From Sanderia malayensis (lineage: Eukaryota; Cnidaria; Scyphozoa; Semaeostomeae; Pelagiidae), in the NCBI GenBank assembly GCA_013076295.1, contig RQOL01000374.1, positions 5,136,743-5,200,742 of the forward strand: a stretch of 64,000 nucleotides of DNA. The letters are read 5' to 3'. A program made the translations under genes and the position numbers. The stretch's first letter is position 1, and each line of letters begins with the position of its first letter. This document shows positions 34,651 to 46,508 of this stretch, one piece after another. The notes beneath the pieces are model-generated. The model saw nothing but the letters and a program-made list of their open reading frames with translations, ran no database searches and was not told the origin of the DNA.

Positions 34651-36246
34651 CCTACTATACCTATTATACCAACATACTATACCTATCAGTTGGGGCATCA
34701 AATGCAATCACTGCTACTGGTACTTCAAACACCAATTTATACGAATTAGCAGATGATACATCAGATAGTGAATCTACAACAAACGTGGATGACGATCACA
34801 GTGGTATGATATGATGCTGTAATCATGTATATTTTCCAAGATATTTCTTGCTTTCTTGGTGTTTTGCTATTTGTGCAAATATTTCTAACTCAATGAATTT
34901 ATTAGCTCATATTGATGAACCCGACGATGAATTCCCTTTTACATATGGAATCCCAGCTGAGCACAGGGAATGGGCTCTTGAGGCTTCAACAACAAGTCAT
35001 GAAATTGTTGTAAGTTAAGTGTACCTTGCTTGTTTCATGCCAGCATGGTACATGATTCAAAGGTTGTTATTTTCTATTAATTTAGCTTAGCTTAGCTAAG
35101 TCTAAGTTGCTTTAACTTGAAAAATTTTTCTTACACAGCTTACTGAAATCGAACACTTGTATATGATGTTTCTTCTCCAAGCAAAATCTTTTACCAACAT
35201 TGACCACACATTTAATTCATTTATTATTCAAGATTTTGATGCAGCACGTAAACAGCTATTGGTAAACAAGTTCACAAACTTTGTTTTTGGTATTGAATGT
35301 TCTTGCTAAGGCCTCTTAACATGTTACTTAACCTTTGTTTGTTACCATGTTATTTAATCTTTGTTTCCTTTTGTTTTTTTAGCCAAAAAAGTTCCAGTTT
35401 ATTGAAAGGCATTATGTAAAAATATCCAAGGAAACTACTTGGATACTTTTATGTTCGTGTAATGAGAATCGAAGTATGTTTATCAAGAGTCTTGATTCTC
35501 AAGCTATCTTGGAAAGAGAAGGTTTGAATATAAGCCGGAAGTTTAAGTTTATTAATGATTGCTTATTTGCTTTTCTCACAATCTATCCAATCTTTTATAG
35601 CTTTATTTAGGACCCTATCATGCAGATATCCTGATTGTATTCATGTTGTTGCCAGCAAGAAGCTTGTGCCAATGATTGATAAAGTGCATCACATAAATCC
35701 GTTAGAAATGTTTGAAGGTTGGTTTTAATTTTGAGCAAATTGCAAGTAATCAATTGAGTGACAATGTTGAATAGTAAATAAAAACAAGTAATACTGTCTG
35801 CATACCTACATACTGTCTACTACGATTCATGTACCAGCATTAATACATATGTTGTATTTATTTAGGTGAAGAAAATGAAGATCATGGTTATTGTAAGGTA
35901 AAAAACCCTTCTGTTTTATACACCATTACTACCTATTATTTAGGAATTAACAACTTCATTTTTGATCTGTAGGCTGAACCTCTTATTTATCCAAGAATTA
36001 ATATTGGCAACTGGGAGGTTGATTCTTGTGAAAATGGAAAGCAGTGCTGCCATTGTTGGTATAGATAGGGAAGGTTTTGTTTGCCATTCATGTAAGTATG
36101 GTCACCATTCCTGCATTCATGTCAGTTTTTTGAAGGACAAGGTGCAAAATTATGATGGTAATGTTCCTGACTTCATTCTGGAATTGATTGCAACACACAA
36201 AGAGTTATCAAACACACCAGTGAAGACTTTCATCCAACGAGCATTA

Positions 36247-36705
36247 TAGACCAGGCGAGGAAGGGGGTCTATCGTCACCCGACGAGGGAATTTACGAGAC
36301 CAACTTCATTTGGTCAATTTCAATACGCTGATTCCGAAAATCGATGTTATACGGGCGAAATCGGTACCACCGAGCCTCTATTTCATGTTTCAACCTCGTT
36401 TTCGATGGAAAATTAACATTCACGAAAAATAGGCGAGTTCATGGATTCCAATCAATTTTTGGCTGCTGATTTCAAAAATTGAGGTTATAAAGTAAAATTC
36501 GGCACCTTTGTGCCTCGGTTCAATGCCGAAACCTCGTTTTCATGTGAAAACTTTGTTTTCGCCTGAAACTTATAAGTCAGCGATTCTTATCGATTTCAGG
36601 TCGCTGATGTTGAAAATTGATGCCATACATCAAAATTCAGCATCACTGAGCCCCTATTTCATGTCAAAGCCTGGTTTTCATGTTTGAGCTCCGTTTTCAG
36701 CAAAA
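36247..36705 (+). repeat. Left TIR of Academ-like copy 2
   Basis: Matches the reverse complement of 42715-43167 along about 450 bp: very close over the outer 165 bp, then with scattered differences inward. Inner landmarks are GGCGAGTTCATGGATTCCAA, GAGGTTATAAAGTAAAATTC and TGATGCCATACATCAAAATT. Confidence 0.9.
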
Positions 36706-36940
36706 AACATCAAAGAACGCACCTGTTAAACGTATTCAAAACGGACACTGTCCATATTCTAAAATTTGGAGCATGGTCAATGTCCATTTTTGATCAATCT
36801 CAGGTTGCTAATTTCGAAAATCGGTATTATTGTGCTCAGCCCCACTGAACTTCTATTTCAACAGAACTAGTAAAATATATTTACAAAAGATTATGCAATT
36901 GCTTATCTGCGTCCGAGAGGTCATTTTGTTCGTCGTATTC
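36706..36940. other. Subterminal 3' region of Academ-like copy 2
   Basis: Between the left TIR and the gene's stop codon at 36941. Contains another GTTTTCAGCAAAAAA/GATCAATCTCAGG-type block resembling TIR motifs; no gene. Confidence 0.4.
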
Positions 36941-38996
36941 TTAGAATTCGTCATCAGAAGAGTCATCCGTAAATTCATCCTCCAAGGCATCATCATTCGA
37001 TCCATCGTAATCATCTTCATCTGCTTCGTTCGCATCCAGAAGCAGCTCTTCGACATTTTCAGGGAAGGCCTCGGCACTCCATGAAGCGTTACCCCTTGCA
37101 TCCCAGCCATGTTCCACTGGACTCTCAAGATCTAACTCCAACCGGTCAGCATTTCTGTATATGTTTGCTACATAAGCTGATCTTGCGATGTGCAGATGTA
37201 GATTGGCAGCACATGGTGGCATTAAACTCAGGTCAACCACTCTTCCTTTTCTTTCGAATACTTTCCAAAAACACTTTGAGCGGGCTTCGTTGACTTTCGT
37301 GACAGATGGAAAACCATAAAGAAAACATGTGAACTTCTCAAGGAGCTCGATATCATCTGCATTGGGGTTGACGTCTGTTCCAAGCCTTGCGAAGGCATTG
37401 ATAAATTCTTGTCGCTTTAACATCGCCTTCCAAAATGACTTCTTTCCTTTTCAAAAAAAAGCAGACACGTAATCGTTGCCGGAGAATGCATGCAGTCCAA
37501 CAACCGCTCGTCTTTTAATTGGAGAAAGTGTTGATGATGTCACATCAATTAGTTTTCGGTTCTTCCCAACACCACTGTCCAACAAAACTTTAGCGCCCAT
37601 GAAATCGTGCGCAAGAAACAGTGTAATTATATCGATGTCCGCTGAAGGGGATCGTACTACCGCGGTTTCTCCAGGTAAAATAGGTGCAGCCTTTACAAGT
37701 GCTAGCAGTTTAGTATCGGCTTCTTCGTGATTGCTATGCAGCTCTGGAAATGGTCTTGCGTCATCTTTGCTTATTTTGGAACATTGCGTTGCATTTGAAA
37801 AATATATGACGCGGTCATTCAAATTATGTCGGTCGTCTTCGATCGACTGTTGAATCAGGTTAAAAAGCATTTTCTTGTTATCCCCATTCTTCAAAAACGT
37901 AACAAAGTCAGCTGGTACTTTCATATCAGGAGTTCGCAGAACGTATCTCTCGCCGGCTCCTCTTGCTGCACGCTCTCTACTTTTAATGCTGTTCTCAAGA
38001 TAGGTATCACATGCGACGTAGACGTTGACATATTGCTGTGGAATAGTGGCCATTACTTTTGCTGCAAGATCCCTGATTGTACCGGCATTTCCAACGATTG
38101 TTCTAATTGCAGCGGCAAGGTCCAAAAAATAATATTTCTTGTCGGCTACATCAGAGAAGTCATCATACGTCAGTTCTTCAAGATCAGACATTGCTGCGCT
38201 ATAGAGTTTACTTTTAACTGTTTTACGTATCGAGCCATCGGGAGTGCTGAGCGGAATGGACACAGGAGCGAGCGGATAACAGAGGACAGCATCCAAGTCA
38301 ATACCTACAGTTATAAAATTTATCAAGGTTTAAGGGATTTATTGCTATCTTTTCCACATTTGATGGTCAAAAACGCAGAGGTGTTGTTTGAATTTAAAAA
38401 ATTTGATAGATAACGTGAAAAGATAAAATATGCAAGTTTAGAAAATAAATTACCAGCGTTTTTCTTGTTAGAGTTAGCAACGAGCAATCCCAAAACGTCT
38501 CTCTGAAAAGCCACTTCTTTGATCTTGTTACCCCTTTTTACGGTCTTTTTTACGGCTCCATCTTGAAATGTTTTTATTTTGTTCTTCTTAATGGGACTGA
38601 AAAATTTATCCTTTTCTCCATTTTCTCTTTGCGTACTCTCTGTGAAGCGTGTAACGAATTCGGTCATCATCTCTTCCCCTTGCTTCTCAAGGCTTAACAG
38701 GCTTTCACTAATTTCATCATTGGTAGGACAACCAGAGACGATGTTATACAGTTTCCCGTTGTCTAGTTGTTCGTCGAATGGGTTGATGAATTGATTGGTG
38801 AGCGCATCCTGAATCTTTTGCACGACTTTGTTCGTCTTTAATATTTCGCTTGGGCGTAAGCACTTTCGCGGGTTGGATATATTGCTATCAGTTCCTGAAA
38901 TCTCCCGAAGGGCTTCGACGAATGTTGACTGAAACGGTCTGCTAAGCACCCATTTTGTGATGGTTTGTGGCTTTGCTGCAAACTTGGTCACACCGC
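36941..38996 (-). pseudogene. XPG/PIN-like nuclease half of Academ-like copy 2 (exons 3 and 4)
   Basis: Exon 3 (38996-38454) begins after TTTCAG, continues the transposase exon in phase, and opens KWVLSRPFQSTFVEAL. A 149-bp intron (38453-38305) then leads to exon 4 (38304-36941). Nuclease-type motifs are CDTYLENSIKSRERAAR, SNHEEADTK (37711-37736), SPSADIDI and HAFSGNDYVSAFF. An in-frame TGA at 37451-37453 falls where copy 1 has Gly-Lys-Gly-Lys, just after a T8 run; the frame then continues to the natural stop at 36941. The C-terminal tail is strongly acidic (Asp/Glu/Ser). Copy 1 encodes the same region without the 149-bp intron. The nuclease role in transposition is inferred, and the single nonsense codon may be recent or an assembly error. 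Confidence 0.75.
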
Positions 38997-39429
38997 CTGA
39001 AATTCAAATAACGTTTTAAATTGGGTTAGTATCAAAACGGCAGTTTCCACTTGAGCGAATTCCTCCACGAATTCTTCAGGTAATCCAAGATTTTCACTTA
39101 AGAAATGTTCTCTTTAGATAAACAACGACTCAAGTAATTTGTTCGCTCTTACTAAATCCGAAAGCAATGTCGGTCTTTCTTTGATTGATTAGAGTAAATT
39201 GAAAACTTTTTGATGATTTCGTCGAATACCTTTCTGGTGGTCGTTGGTTATTTTGCTGAAGAATTCGCTCAAGTTAAAGAAATAATAAAACAAATTTCTA
39301 TTGGTTCCGGGTCCTCTTGCCCCGATAGGGCTCTAGCACTTTTTGTATTTAGACGCAAAGGCTAGGCTATGCCCTCGTAATTATGCTTCTAGAACCGGCC
39401 CTCTTTCTAATTAACGCCTCAATGCTCAC

Positions 39430-42400
39430 CTGTAGTTTTTGCTGACTTCATATAGGATTGTTCGCCTGCCATGTCAATCGCTTGGCCGATCGCCTGAGTG
39501 TTGCGTCGAACTGATACGATTGCATGCATCTCGTCCTCTCCACCTGGGTGTGTGCTTTCTAGGGACTCTAACGATTTCACATAGAACGTACCATACCGTG
39601 CATAGTGTATTCTGTTTGTCGAAAAACACATCGGGATTGACTCTTTCCACATCTGAAGTCGAAGCTGGAAGTCGTTCGTATTCACAGCATAGTGAAGCTT
39701 CTGTTGCCTATCAACGAGTGCTACGTATTTCATCCAAAATTGTGCAGTTTTACCAAATTTGCCGTTTAAACTGTCTGCTTTGAGATCAGTGTACTTCTTC
39801 GTGAATGCTTGAACCTCTGGGTGATCCATCAAATCAATGACATCTGTGCTGCCAGGTGGATCTTGAGAAAACTCTCGGATCACATTCGGAATATCAGTGA
39901 TGTATTTCTCAATGAACATTCTTTCGATTGCTTCGGCAAAAGCTTCGTGAATCTTCCAACAGCGGTTGTAATGCTTTCCAGACAATACTTTAGATATACC
40001 TCCAGAGCTGCATATACCTGTTTGAAATGCAATTTCTTCAAAACCGCTTCCTTCAACAAACTTTCCGATGACACCGAAAAACGCCATCATGGCATGGAAG
40101 TCGCCCAGGTGTATTAATATGTCGGACCAAGCAGTAGGATTGTTCCACACTACATGGTAGGCCTTAATTGCCGCACCAACATCGAGCGTTATGTGCGTAT
40201 AGAGCATATTCGATTGTTTGGACAGCTCTCGAGAAATTTCGAACATCTTCACAAATGTAGCATAGTCAGTGATCGGCGTCTCAATCGGCGGCATGTATGT
40301 CATTGTTGTTGGCTGACTTTCATTCTTTTTGAAGTGATTGATAACCCATCCGACGAAGCGTGGAGTATTTTGATCTTCCGAATTCAGATATCTTGCAAGC
40401 TTCCATGTGGTCAAGAGCTTTGGAGCAATGCCTTCAGAAATATCGCCAGATGAACTGGTTTCGTTACTTGCCAATTTCGGTGGCTCTGTTTTTGGATTAA
40501 TTCTGAAATTCGAAACTTCTTCTGCCGGCATCGCTGGAAGTGAACGTCGTTTGGACATGGGAATACTAACTTCATTACTTCGTTTAATGCAAGCCTCAGA
40601 TGCTTCTTGAAAAACAATTCCTGGTGTGTTATGGATCGATCCACTTCCCGAGCTCGTCTCAATATTTCTATCAAAATTATCCCACCAAAATATGGTAGAA
40701 ACCTACGAAAAAAACGAAATTTGCTTTAGATTCAATAACTATCATATTGGAAACTTAAATATATTAAATAAAAAAATATAATAATCAATAGCGATGAGGA
40801 TGAGTTGGTTAGAAGGGTCACTGACCGAGGAGCACGTGGCTTTAGGCACCCACAATACGCCAATAATTAAAACAACAAAAACTTATCTTTGAGGGCAATT
40901 AGTTTATAACTTGTGTATATGTATGTATTGGGTGAGTATCTTAATGAATAGTTAAGAAGCCACGAGCGATTCTGCAGCCACAATATTCAAGCATTTTCAT
41001 GGACTCATGGACTTCAGAGTCGCTAGTTAGAGTATATCCCACATACGTGAGCGCACGTGAGAGCACTTGTTATGTGTCTTTTAAAGTTGATATAGCTGCA
41101 AACTAGCACAAATGATGAAAAAGGATAAAGAAATAATTAAGAACTAAATTTTACCTTGCTGCCTTCGTCTGCGGGATGCAAAGGCAAATTGAGCGACATT
41201 GACTGGAAATGTTGTGCAAGCTCGGCTTGTGCCGTTTCTATCTCGCTGACTTTATCGTAGGTTATACAGTGTCCAAGTCTTGATAACATTGTTATCGGTA
41301 GTTTCTGTCCTGTAAGACTATGGAGGCCGAGACCAAGAGCTGTTTGCTTCAGAGTTAAAAATTCTCCTCTCGAGACTGCATATACAATGTCATCACTGAG
41401 TGACATCACTATACGTTCAATGCGTTCTCCAATCGGATGATGACTGTCACTGGAGAAAAGCGTTTTGAAAAAAAATTTCAGCAATGATGGTGGCCGCCTT
41501 TCTTCTGACTGTAGACTATCAACGGTAGGAGGCCAGGGCAGAGGGGCTGCATCCTTGATGATTTCAAGTATAGCATGGCGTATCTTAACAGCAGCCTTTT
41601 TAACAACATATTCGTCACTAAACTCCAATGTTTTTGTCATCGATTGTGTTTCCATGCACTCTTTACTAAAAACAACTTGTGGAGAATGGTATTCGGGAGA
41701 AACAAACACTAATTTATCGTGGTATTTGCCTTTCAGCCTTTCCTTTAACGATAACCTCCTTTGCCGATCTCCAACTCCAAGACCGTAACTCGTTAGTAAC
41801 GTGTCGATTGAAACGCACTGTAAATCTTCCAATACATTTTCTTCCACCAAACTGCATACAGCGCCAAAATTACCAGCGGTACCTTCTTTATTACAACTGT
41901 CTGAAGCTGTGTCTATTTTGGAAACAACACGTGTGTAATCTTTATAGCAGCTGCTATGTTTTTGAAATTCCTTAGCAATCAAATCGATGTCTGTAATAGC
42001 AGTGAGCATTTCTTGGTCATTTCTTAGTAATGCAGCTTCTTTCAAAGTGTGTTCAGCAGATTTTGTAAGGATTTTAGAGAGTCCATCTCGCTTCCTGTTT
42101 ACCTGAATTCTTCCCTCCTTCTTACAGATCATGCAAATTTGCGGAAAAAGGCCTCTCGGATTGGCTACGTGTTCTTCTTCTCCTACACCCCTATTATCGT
42201 CACGCCTTCTAAGGGACTTGACTCTGACATTTTCAGCTTTAACATCTTCACTCGCTTTTCGCTTGAGCAGTGTCCTTGCGTATACAAATTTTTGATAGCA
42301 TTCTCGGTGGTAATATATCTTTAGCCCTTCATCCCAACTATCTGGTAACTTCTTACACTGATCATCGTGGCGATTATCTCCACCAAGTTTTTGTCGAATC

Positions 42401-42519
42401 GCTTTGCATTCATAAAGTGAAGCAAACGATTTTTGACTAACAGGAGTAAGTTTGTCAGAAAATGTGATATTCTTATAGTGAATAACGCATGCACTTTCAT
42501 CCATCTTCCAACTTATCAA
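39430..42519 (-). CDS. Academ-like transposase half of copy 2 (exons 1 and 2)
   Basis: Exon 1 (42519-41155; ATG at 42519 or more likely 42504, MDESACVIHYKNI, matching copy 1) contains the finger-like ICMICKKE and HSSCYKDYTR. A 452-bp GT-AG intron (41154-40703) is skipped to exon 2 (40702-39430), which opens VSTIFWWDNF and carries HITLDVGAAIKAYHVVW, IHLGDFHAMMAFFGVIG and TNRIHYARYGTFYV. These align block by block with the uninterrupted exon of copy 1 (2465-5096), where FFWWDNF is contiguous, so this intron is unique to copy 2. The donor CAG|GTGAGC at 39429 joins to the acceptor at 38997, fusing this half to the nuclease half. No stop or frameshift was seen in these two exons. Catalytic aspartates are proposed from conservation between the two copies. 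Confidence 0.72.
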
Positions 42520-42714
42520 ACTTAGAATGGAAGCAGTGCAGTGCAGAGTGCGTGTGTGGGCTGCTAAAAATTTGATAGACTATTGTTGTGTCTATTTCTA
42601 TCATTTAGAAATTTTAAACAGCCAGCGTAGTGAGGTGTTAATGGCTTCAGCTGTTAATCCAGAAATTTACAAAAATAGATTGATTTGTAAACTTTTTTAA
42701 AATTGACTTTCTTA

Positions 42715-43167
42715 AAAATACAAACTTGAAACATGAGAACGAGGCTTTAACACAAAGTAGAGGTTCAGTGGTGCCGAATTTTGATGTATGGCATCAATTT
42801 TCAACATCAGCGACCGGAAGACGATAAGAATTGCTGACTTATAAATTTCAGGCGAAAACAAGGTTTTCACATGAATACGAGGTTTCATTATCGAAACGAG
42901 GCACAAGGATGCAGAATTTTACTTTATAACCTCAATTTTCGAAATCAGCAGCCAAAAGTTGATTGGAATCCATGAACTCGCCTATTTTTCTTGAATATTA
43001 ATTTTCCATCGAAAACGAGGTTGAAACATGAAATAGAGGCTCGATGGTACCGATTTCGCCCGTATAACATCGATTTTCGGAATCAGCGTATTGAAATTGA
43101 CCAAATGAAGTTGGTCTCGTAAATTCCCTCGTCGGGTGACGATAGACCCCCTTCCTCGCCTGGTCTA
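42715..43167 (-). repeat. Right TIR of Academ-like copy 2
   Basis: Inverted partner of the left TIR. It lies upstream of the transposase start codon, so it likely also contains the promoter. Confidence 0.9.
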
Positions 43168-45478
43168 TTATCTTGGAACAAATTTGGTTGGTCAACAACA
43201 CCACAGCAGCAAGCCATTTATCGACTATCAAAAGACAACATGCAGTTGGTAATGGATGATGGCTCAATGGCTCAATGGCTCTTATAGCTGACAATAGTCC
43301 ATGTGATTTATGTGGAGCTTCAATGGATACAGCAACAGAATTGGACCCAAATCATAAGAGACTTTTTTTACAGTCGGAAATCATTATTGTTAAAGGTGAA
43401 GTGCTTTTTGGAGTTTGATTTTTACTGCACATTAAGTTGTTTTTTAAGCCATATCATTCTGATGATTACTTGCTTGATCTTTATTTTATATCAAAGTGCA
43501 TGGAAGAGAATGTGGCAATTGCAAGCTTCAAAGAAGCTATTGTGGTTCCAGTAAAGGCATTTTGAATATGCGCACATTTTTCATAAGCCATGATGTTTTG
43601 CGAGATTATTTACATCAGTTCATAACAGGAAACAGGTAAACTTTGCCTCTGTAATGTCATTGGATCTCTTAAGAAAATGAGCAGAGGTCGATAATGATAT
43701 TTGATTCGGTTTTAGCTGTAGTTTAATTGGTTATTAGTAGAGATGGAAGCTCAACCTATCCACTGCTGGACCAAATATTGCAGATTTGTGAGTTATCACC
43801 AGTGGAGGTTTTCCTGGTATTCTTTTTTGGACCTTCTGGATGTTGACTACGCATCTAGCTTCACGTGCGATGTTTGTGGTCAATACCCTGATATCCTATC
43901 ATGTGATGCTACTTCTCTAGGATTCAAGAAATCTTTTCTAATGAGAAGTGAATCTTTGTCCGCAAGCAGTTCAAGCCATCCCCTGGAAGGGAGATAAGTT
44001 TTTTTACTTATTTTTGAAATACGTTGATGCCATGTTTTTATTAACAGTTAAAGTACTAAGATTGTTATTGAAAGTCAGCCGTTTTCTTCACTAGGTTCAG
44101 GTGTAGGGTTATACTAAAACCGCAAAGATTGCGTTCCCTACTTCGCAAATTTTCTTTGAAACAAGTGATTTCCGGTTCTGAAGTCAAAGAAATGAAGGAC
44201 CTACTGAAGGAGGAATCAACTCCAGTTTTAAGTTTCATTATTTGGTGTGAAGCAGCATACGAATGCGTTGAATATTTCCCACCTGCAATTCTGAACTTTC
44301 TCAAGTGCATTTCATCTACTTCACCAGTGACATCATATTACCCCTTGTCAGACGAGTTTTGTAGTTTAATGGAAGATGTTTATAATCGAGTCAATCTCAG
44401 AGGAAATCCTGAGAAGCTATCCACCCTTGATCATATTTCCCCAATCATTTATGCCATGGTAGTTGCTTTACCTGAAGGTGATCTGCCTTCAGAATTCATA
44501 CAAGTTTTAGCAGCAATAAAAGATAAGGCTAGTACCATTGGCAGTTTCCATCCACATGCGTTAGAATCAACCACGATTGAGAATAGGGAAAGTGATTTGG
44601 CATTCCTTCCGAATTGGCCAATTCTTAATATCCGTGGCATGTACAAAAAAGATATGTTGAAATCAAAGAAAGACCAAACTCGCTGCACAAAGCAATATCG
44701 AGGTCACCCGTCTTTAATGCCTGGAATTTTCACTCTTTATTGCAGACACGGTATGGATCACTGGTATTATCATACAGGTTTTCTTTTCATCAAGATATTT
44801 CAAACTTGTGGATTTTGACATAGATATTTTTCACGTCACAGATATATGTTATGGCTTTGATATCATGGAGGTGCAAGAGTCTCCAAATACACTTTTCTCC
44901 ATTTTTTGCACTCGGTTCAAGCAAGGTTTCACAAATTCTTGCTTTGTTGGATTCAATTTTTTCAAATTTATCAATCCACATGCATTTTTCGTTCACTTTA
45001 ATGAATTTGTATTATATTGTAGCTCCCAAAGCAATTATTTATGATAATAGTTGTCATTTGCATGAGTACAGCTTGAATCGTGATCCTGGCTTTTTCAAGC
45101 AAACGTCATTTTATGTGGATCGATTTCACTGGAAAAATCATACTGGTATCTCATATGAATAATGCAAATAAATGTTTTTTTGCTGTTTGATGCCTATGCT
45201 TGCATCAAAGAACAATGGCAGAGTTTGATTTTATGAAACGTTTGTCTTCTCATTTTCAATTTATGACACTTTTTATAGGTTGTGCAGATAGCTACAATTT
45301 GGCACTGTACCCTCAATACAAAAGTGTAAATAGCCAAATCAACGAGCAGCGTAACTCTGTCTTGAAGAAAATTAAAAATCAAGTCAGCTACAAGAGTCCA
45401 TCTAATTTTAAAATGCACTGTAAACTGACTCTTTGGTACAGCAATAAAAAGGCAAAGCTTCTTACTAACCTTAAATAG

Positions 45479-46508
45479 TCAACAAACTTTTTTCGTTTTT
45501 ATTTTGTTACTAATGCTATGTTTGTAGATCTGTTTTTGATTTTGCATTTTTATTGCCTTTGGTTTTAATCTAATGATAATACTTTGTTGCTATAATAATA
45601 ATTACTGATTTAATAAATATTATAAACGATTTGCTTATGACACAATTGTCTAAGACCATGCATTATTATGGATGTAGCTTTTACCAAACGGTACATTTTG
45701 TCTTTATTTGACTTATTTTTCTCTGTTGTATAGACAAGTTCTATTGAATGCCTTCCACGCTTTATGTGATTAAAAATAATGCAAAGTTGGATGTCTTGTT
45801 TCAAAAGTTCCGAACGCATGTTAAATAAAATATTCTGACATGTTTCTAGCATAATATTAGTTAAACAAGTGACAATGATGTTGTTCATAGTACCTGGTAA
45901 GTTTATCTTAAATAATGTGAAACAATCTAAACAAACAAGAACAAATGCGAGTGGTAATCGCAAACCAATAAGCAATTCGTTTATTCGTCAAAGTCGCTGT
46001 CATTTGAACTATCCGCGTCATCGTTATATTCATCGTCATTCGAAACAGCTATCTGTCACTGGAAAACGCACTTTCAATCCACTCGATTTCGTATTTCTCA
46101 TGCCATCATGGCTTGAGATTGATGGGGGTTCTAAATTGATCTTTTTGAAAAGCCAAGGCAAATGCTATGGCATTCAGGGACGCTGGAGTGGTGGTGGGGC
46201 ACCGCCCCCTTGCCATAACCTTACAGTGCATGCGCCAATCTAACCTCTGAAGACGCCCTTTTTGAATTCCCCTCCCCCACCACCTTGCCGGTTTTTGGCT
46301 CCGGCGTCACTGATAGCATTACATTAATGACTTACTCTAGTGGGCGTTGGCTATCTAAGGCCGACACATTCAACAAATAAAAACAAGTAAAATTGTGGCG
46401 TATACCAATTTCATGCATAACTCCGCCTTGCAAATTTTTACTGCATATTTAATGCATATTTAATATAACTTTTACTGCATATTTAATTTCCTTCTATTCT
46501 GTTTCAAT
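45479..46508. other. No gene; spacer with short repeat-like patches
   Basis: A GC-rich patch at 46165-46320 (GGTGGTGGGGCACCGCCCCC, later CCTCCCCCACCACC) contrasts with the AT-rich flanks and may be a SINE-like insertion. GCATATTTAAT is repeated at 46443-46490, directly upstream of the LINE start, and probably belongs to its 5' end. Confidence 0.35.

Larger units (their letters stand above)
36247..43167 (-). mobile_element. Academ-like DNA transposon, copy 2, complete, 6,921 bp, TTA target duplication
   Basis: Bounded by TAGACCAGGCGAGG at 36247 and its reverse complement ending at 43167, with TTA at 36244-36246 and 43168-43170. The host KDZ frame reads QRAL before and SWNKFGW after, in frame when the element and one TTA are removed, which proves the ends. 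It carries a single four-exon minus-strand gene encoding a transposase-like/XPG-like fusion with one premature stop. TIRs exceed 450 bp and are nearly identical in their outer ~165 bp, so insertion is relatively recent. The 3-bp TSD and XPG-like nuclease agree with the Academ superfamily as described in the literature. PIF/Harbinger also uses TWA targets, but its DDE/Myb gene pair is absent. Confidence 0.85.
34690..45478 (+). pseudogene. KDZ-type (Kyakuja-Dileera-Zisupton) transposase gene, ~13 exons, interrupted by a transposon
   Basis: Exons with phase-matched GT-AG junctions: 34690-34803, 34906-35009, 35139-35261, 35383-35521, 35601-35717, 35866-35897, 35973-36246 continuing at 43171-43395 after the insertion, about 43551-43635, 43741 to about 43994, 44095-44750, 44842-44925, 45023-45145, and 45279-45478 (stop TAG). 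Cys clusters CHSCKYGHHSC, CDLCGAS and CDVCG precede the catalytic core. The core shows YDNSCHLHEYSLNR (first acidic residue), YVDRFHWKNH, and SQINEQRNS (candidate glutamate), with YRGHPSLMPGIFTLYC upstream. This pattern is that of KDZ transposases. Lesions are a frameshift near 36045-36055, an 8-bp duplication at 43261-43276, a frameshift in a T-run near 43815-43830, a weak or absent donor near 43994, and the 6.9-kb insertion. It may be a decayed transposon or a formerly domesticated gene; no TIRs were found. Confidence 0.78.

Noticed and set aside
34430..34756. Repetitive Thr-His-Ile / Tyr-Val-Cys ORFs
   Set aside because: Pure translation of the (ACAT)n microsatellite in different frames; no gene.
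36247..43167. PIF/Harbinger assignment from the TTA target duplication
   Set aside because: TTA fits Harbinger, but the encoded protein is a transposase-like/XPG-like fusion with TIRs over 450 bp and no separate Myb-type ORF; Academ fits better.
46165..46320. Possible SINE shared with 9620-9775
   Set aside because: Both have G/C runs, but I could not align them convincingly or find TSDs.
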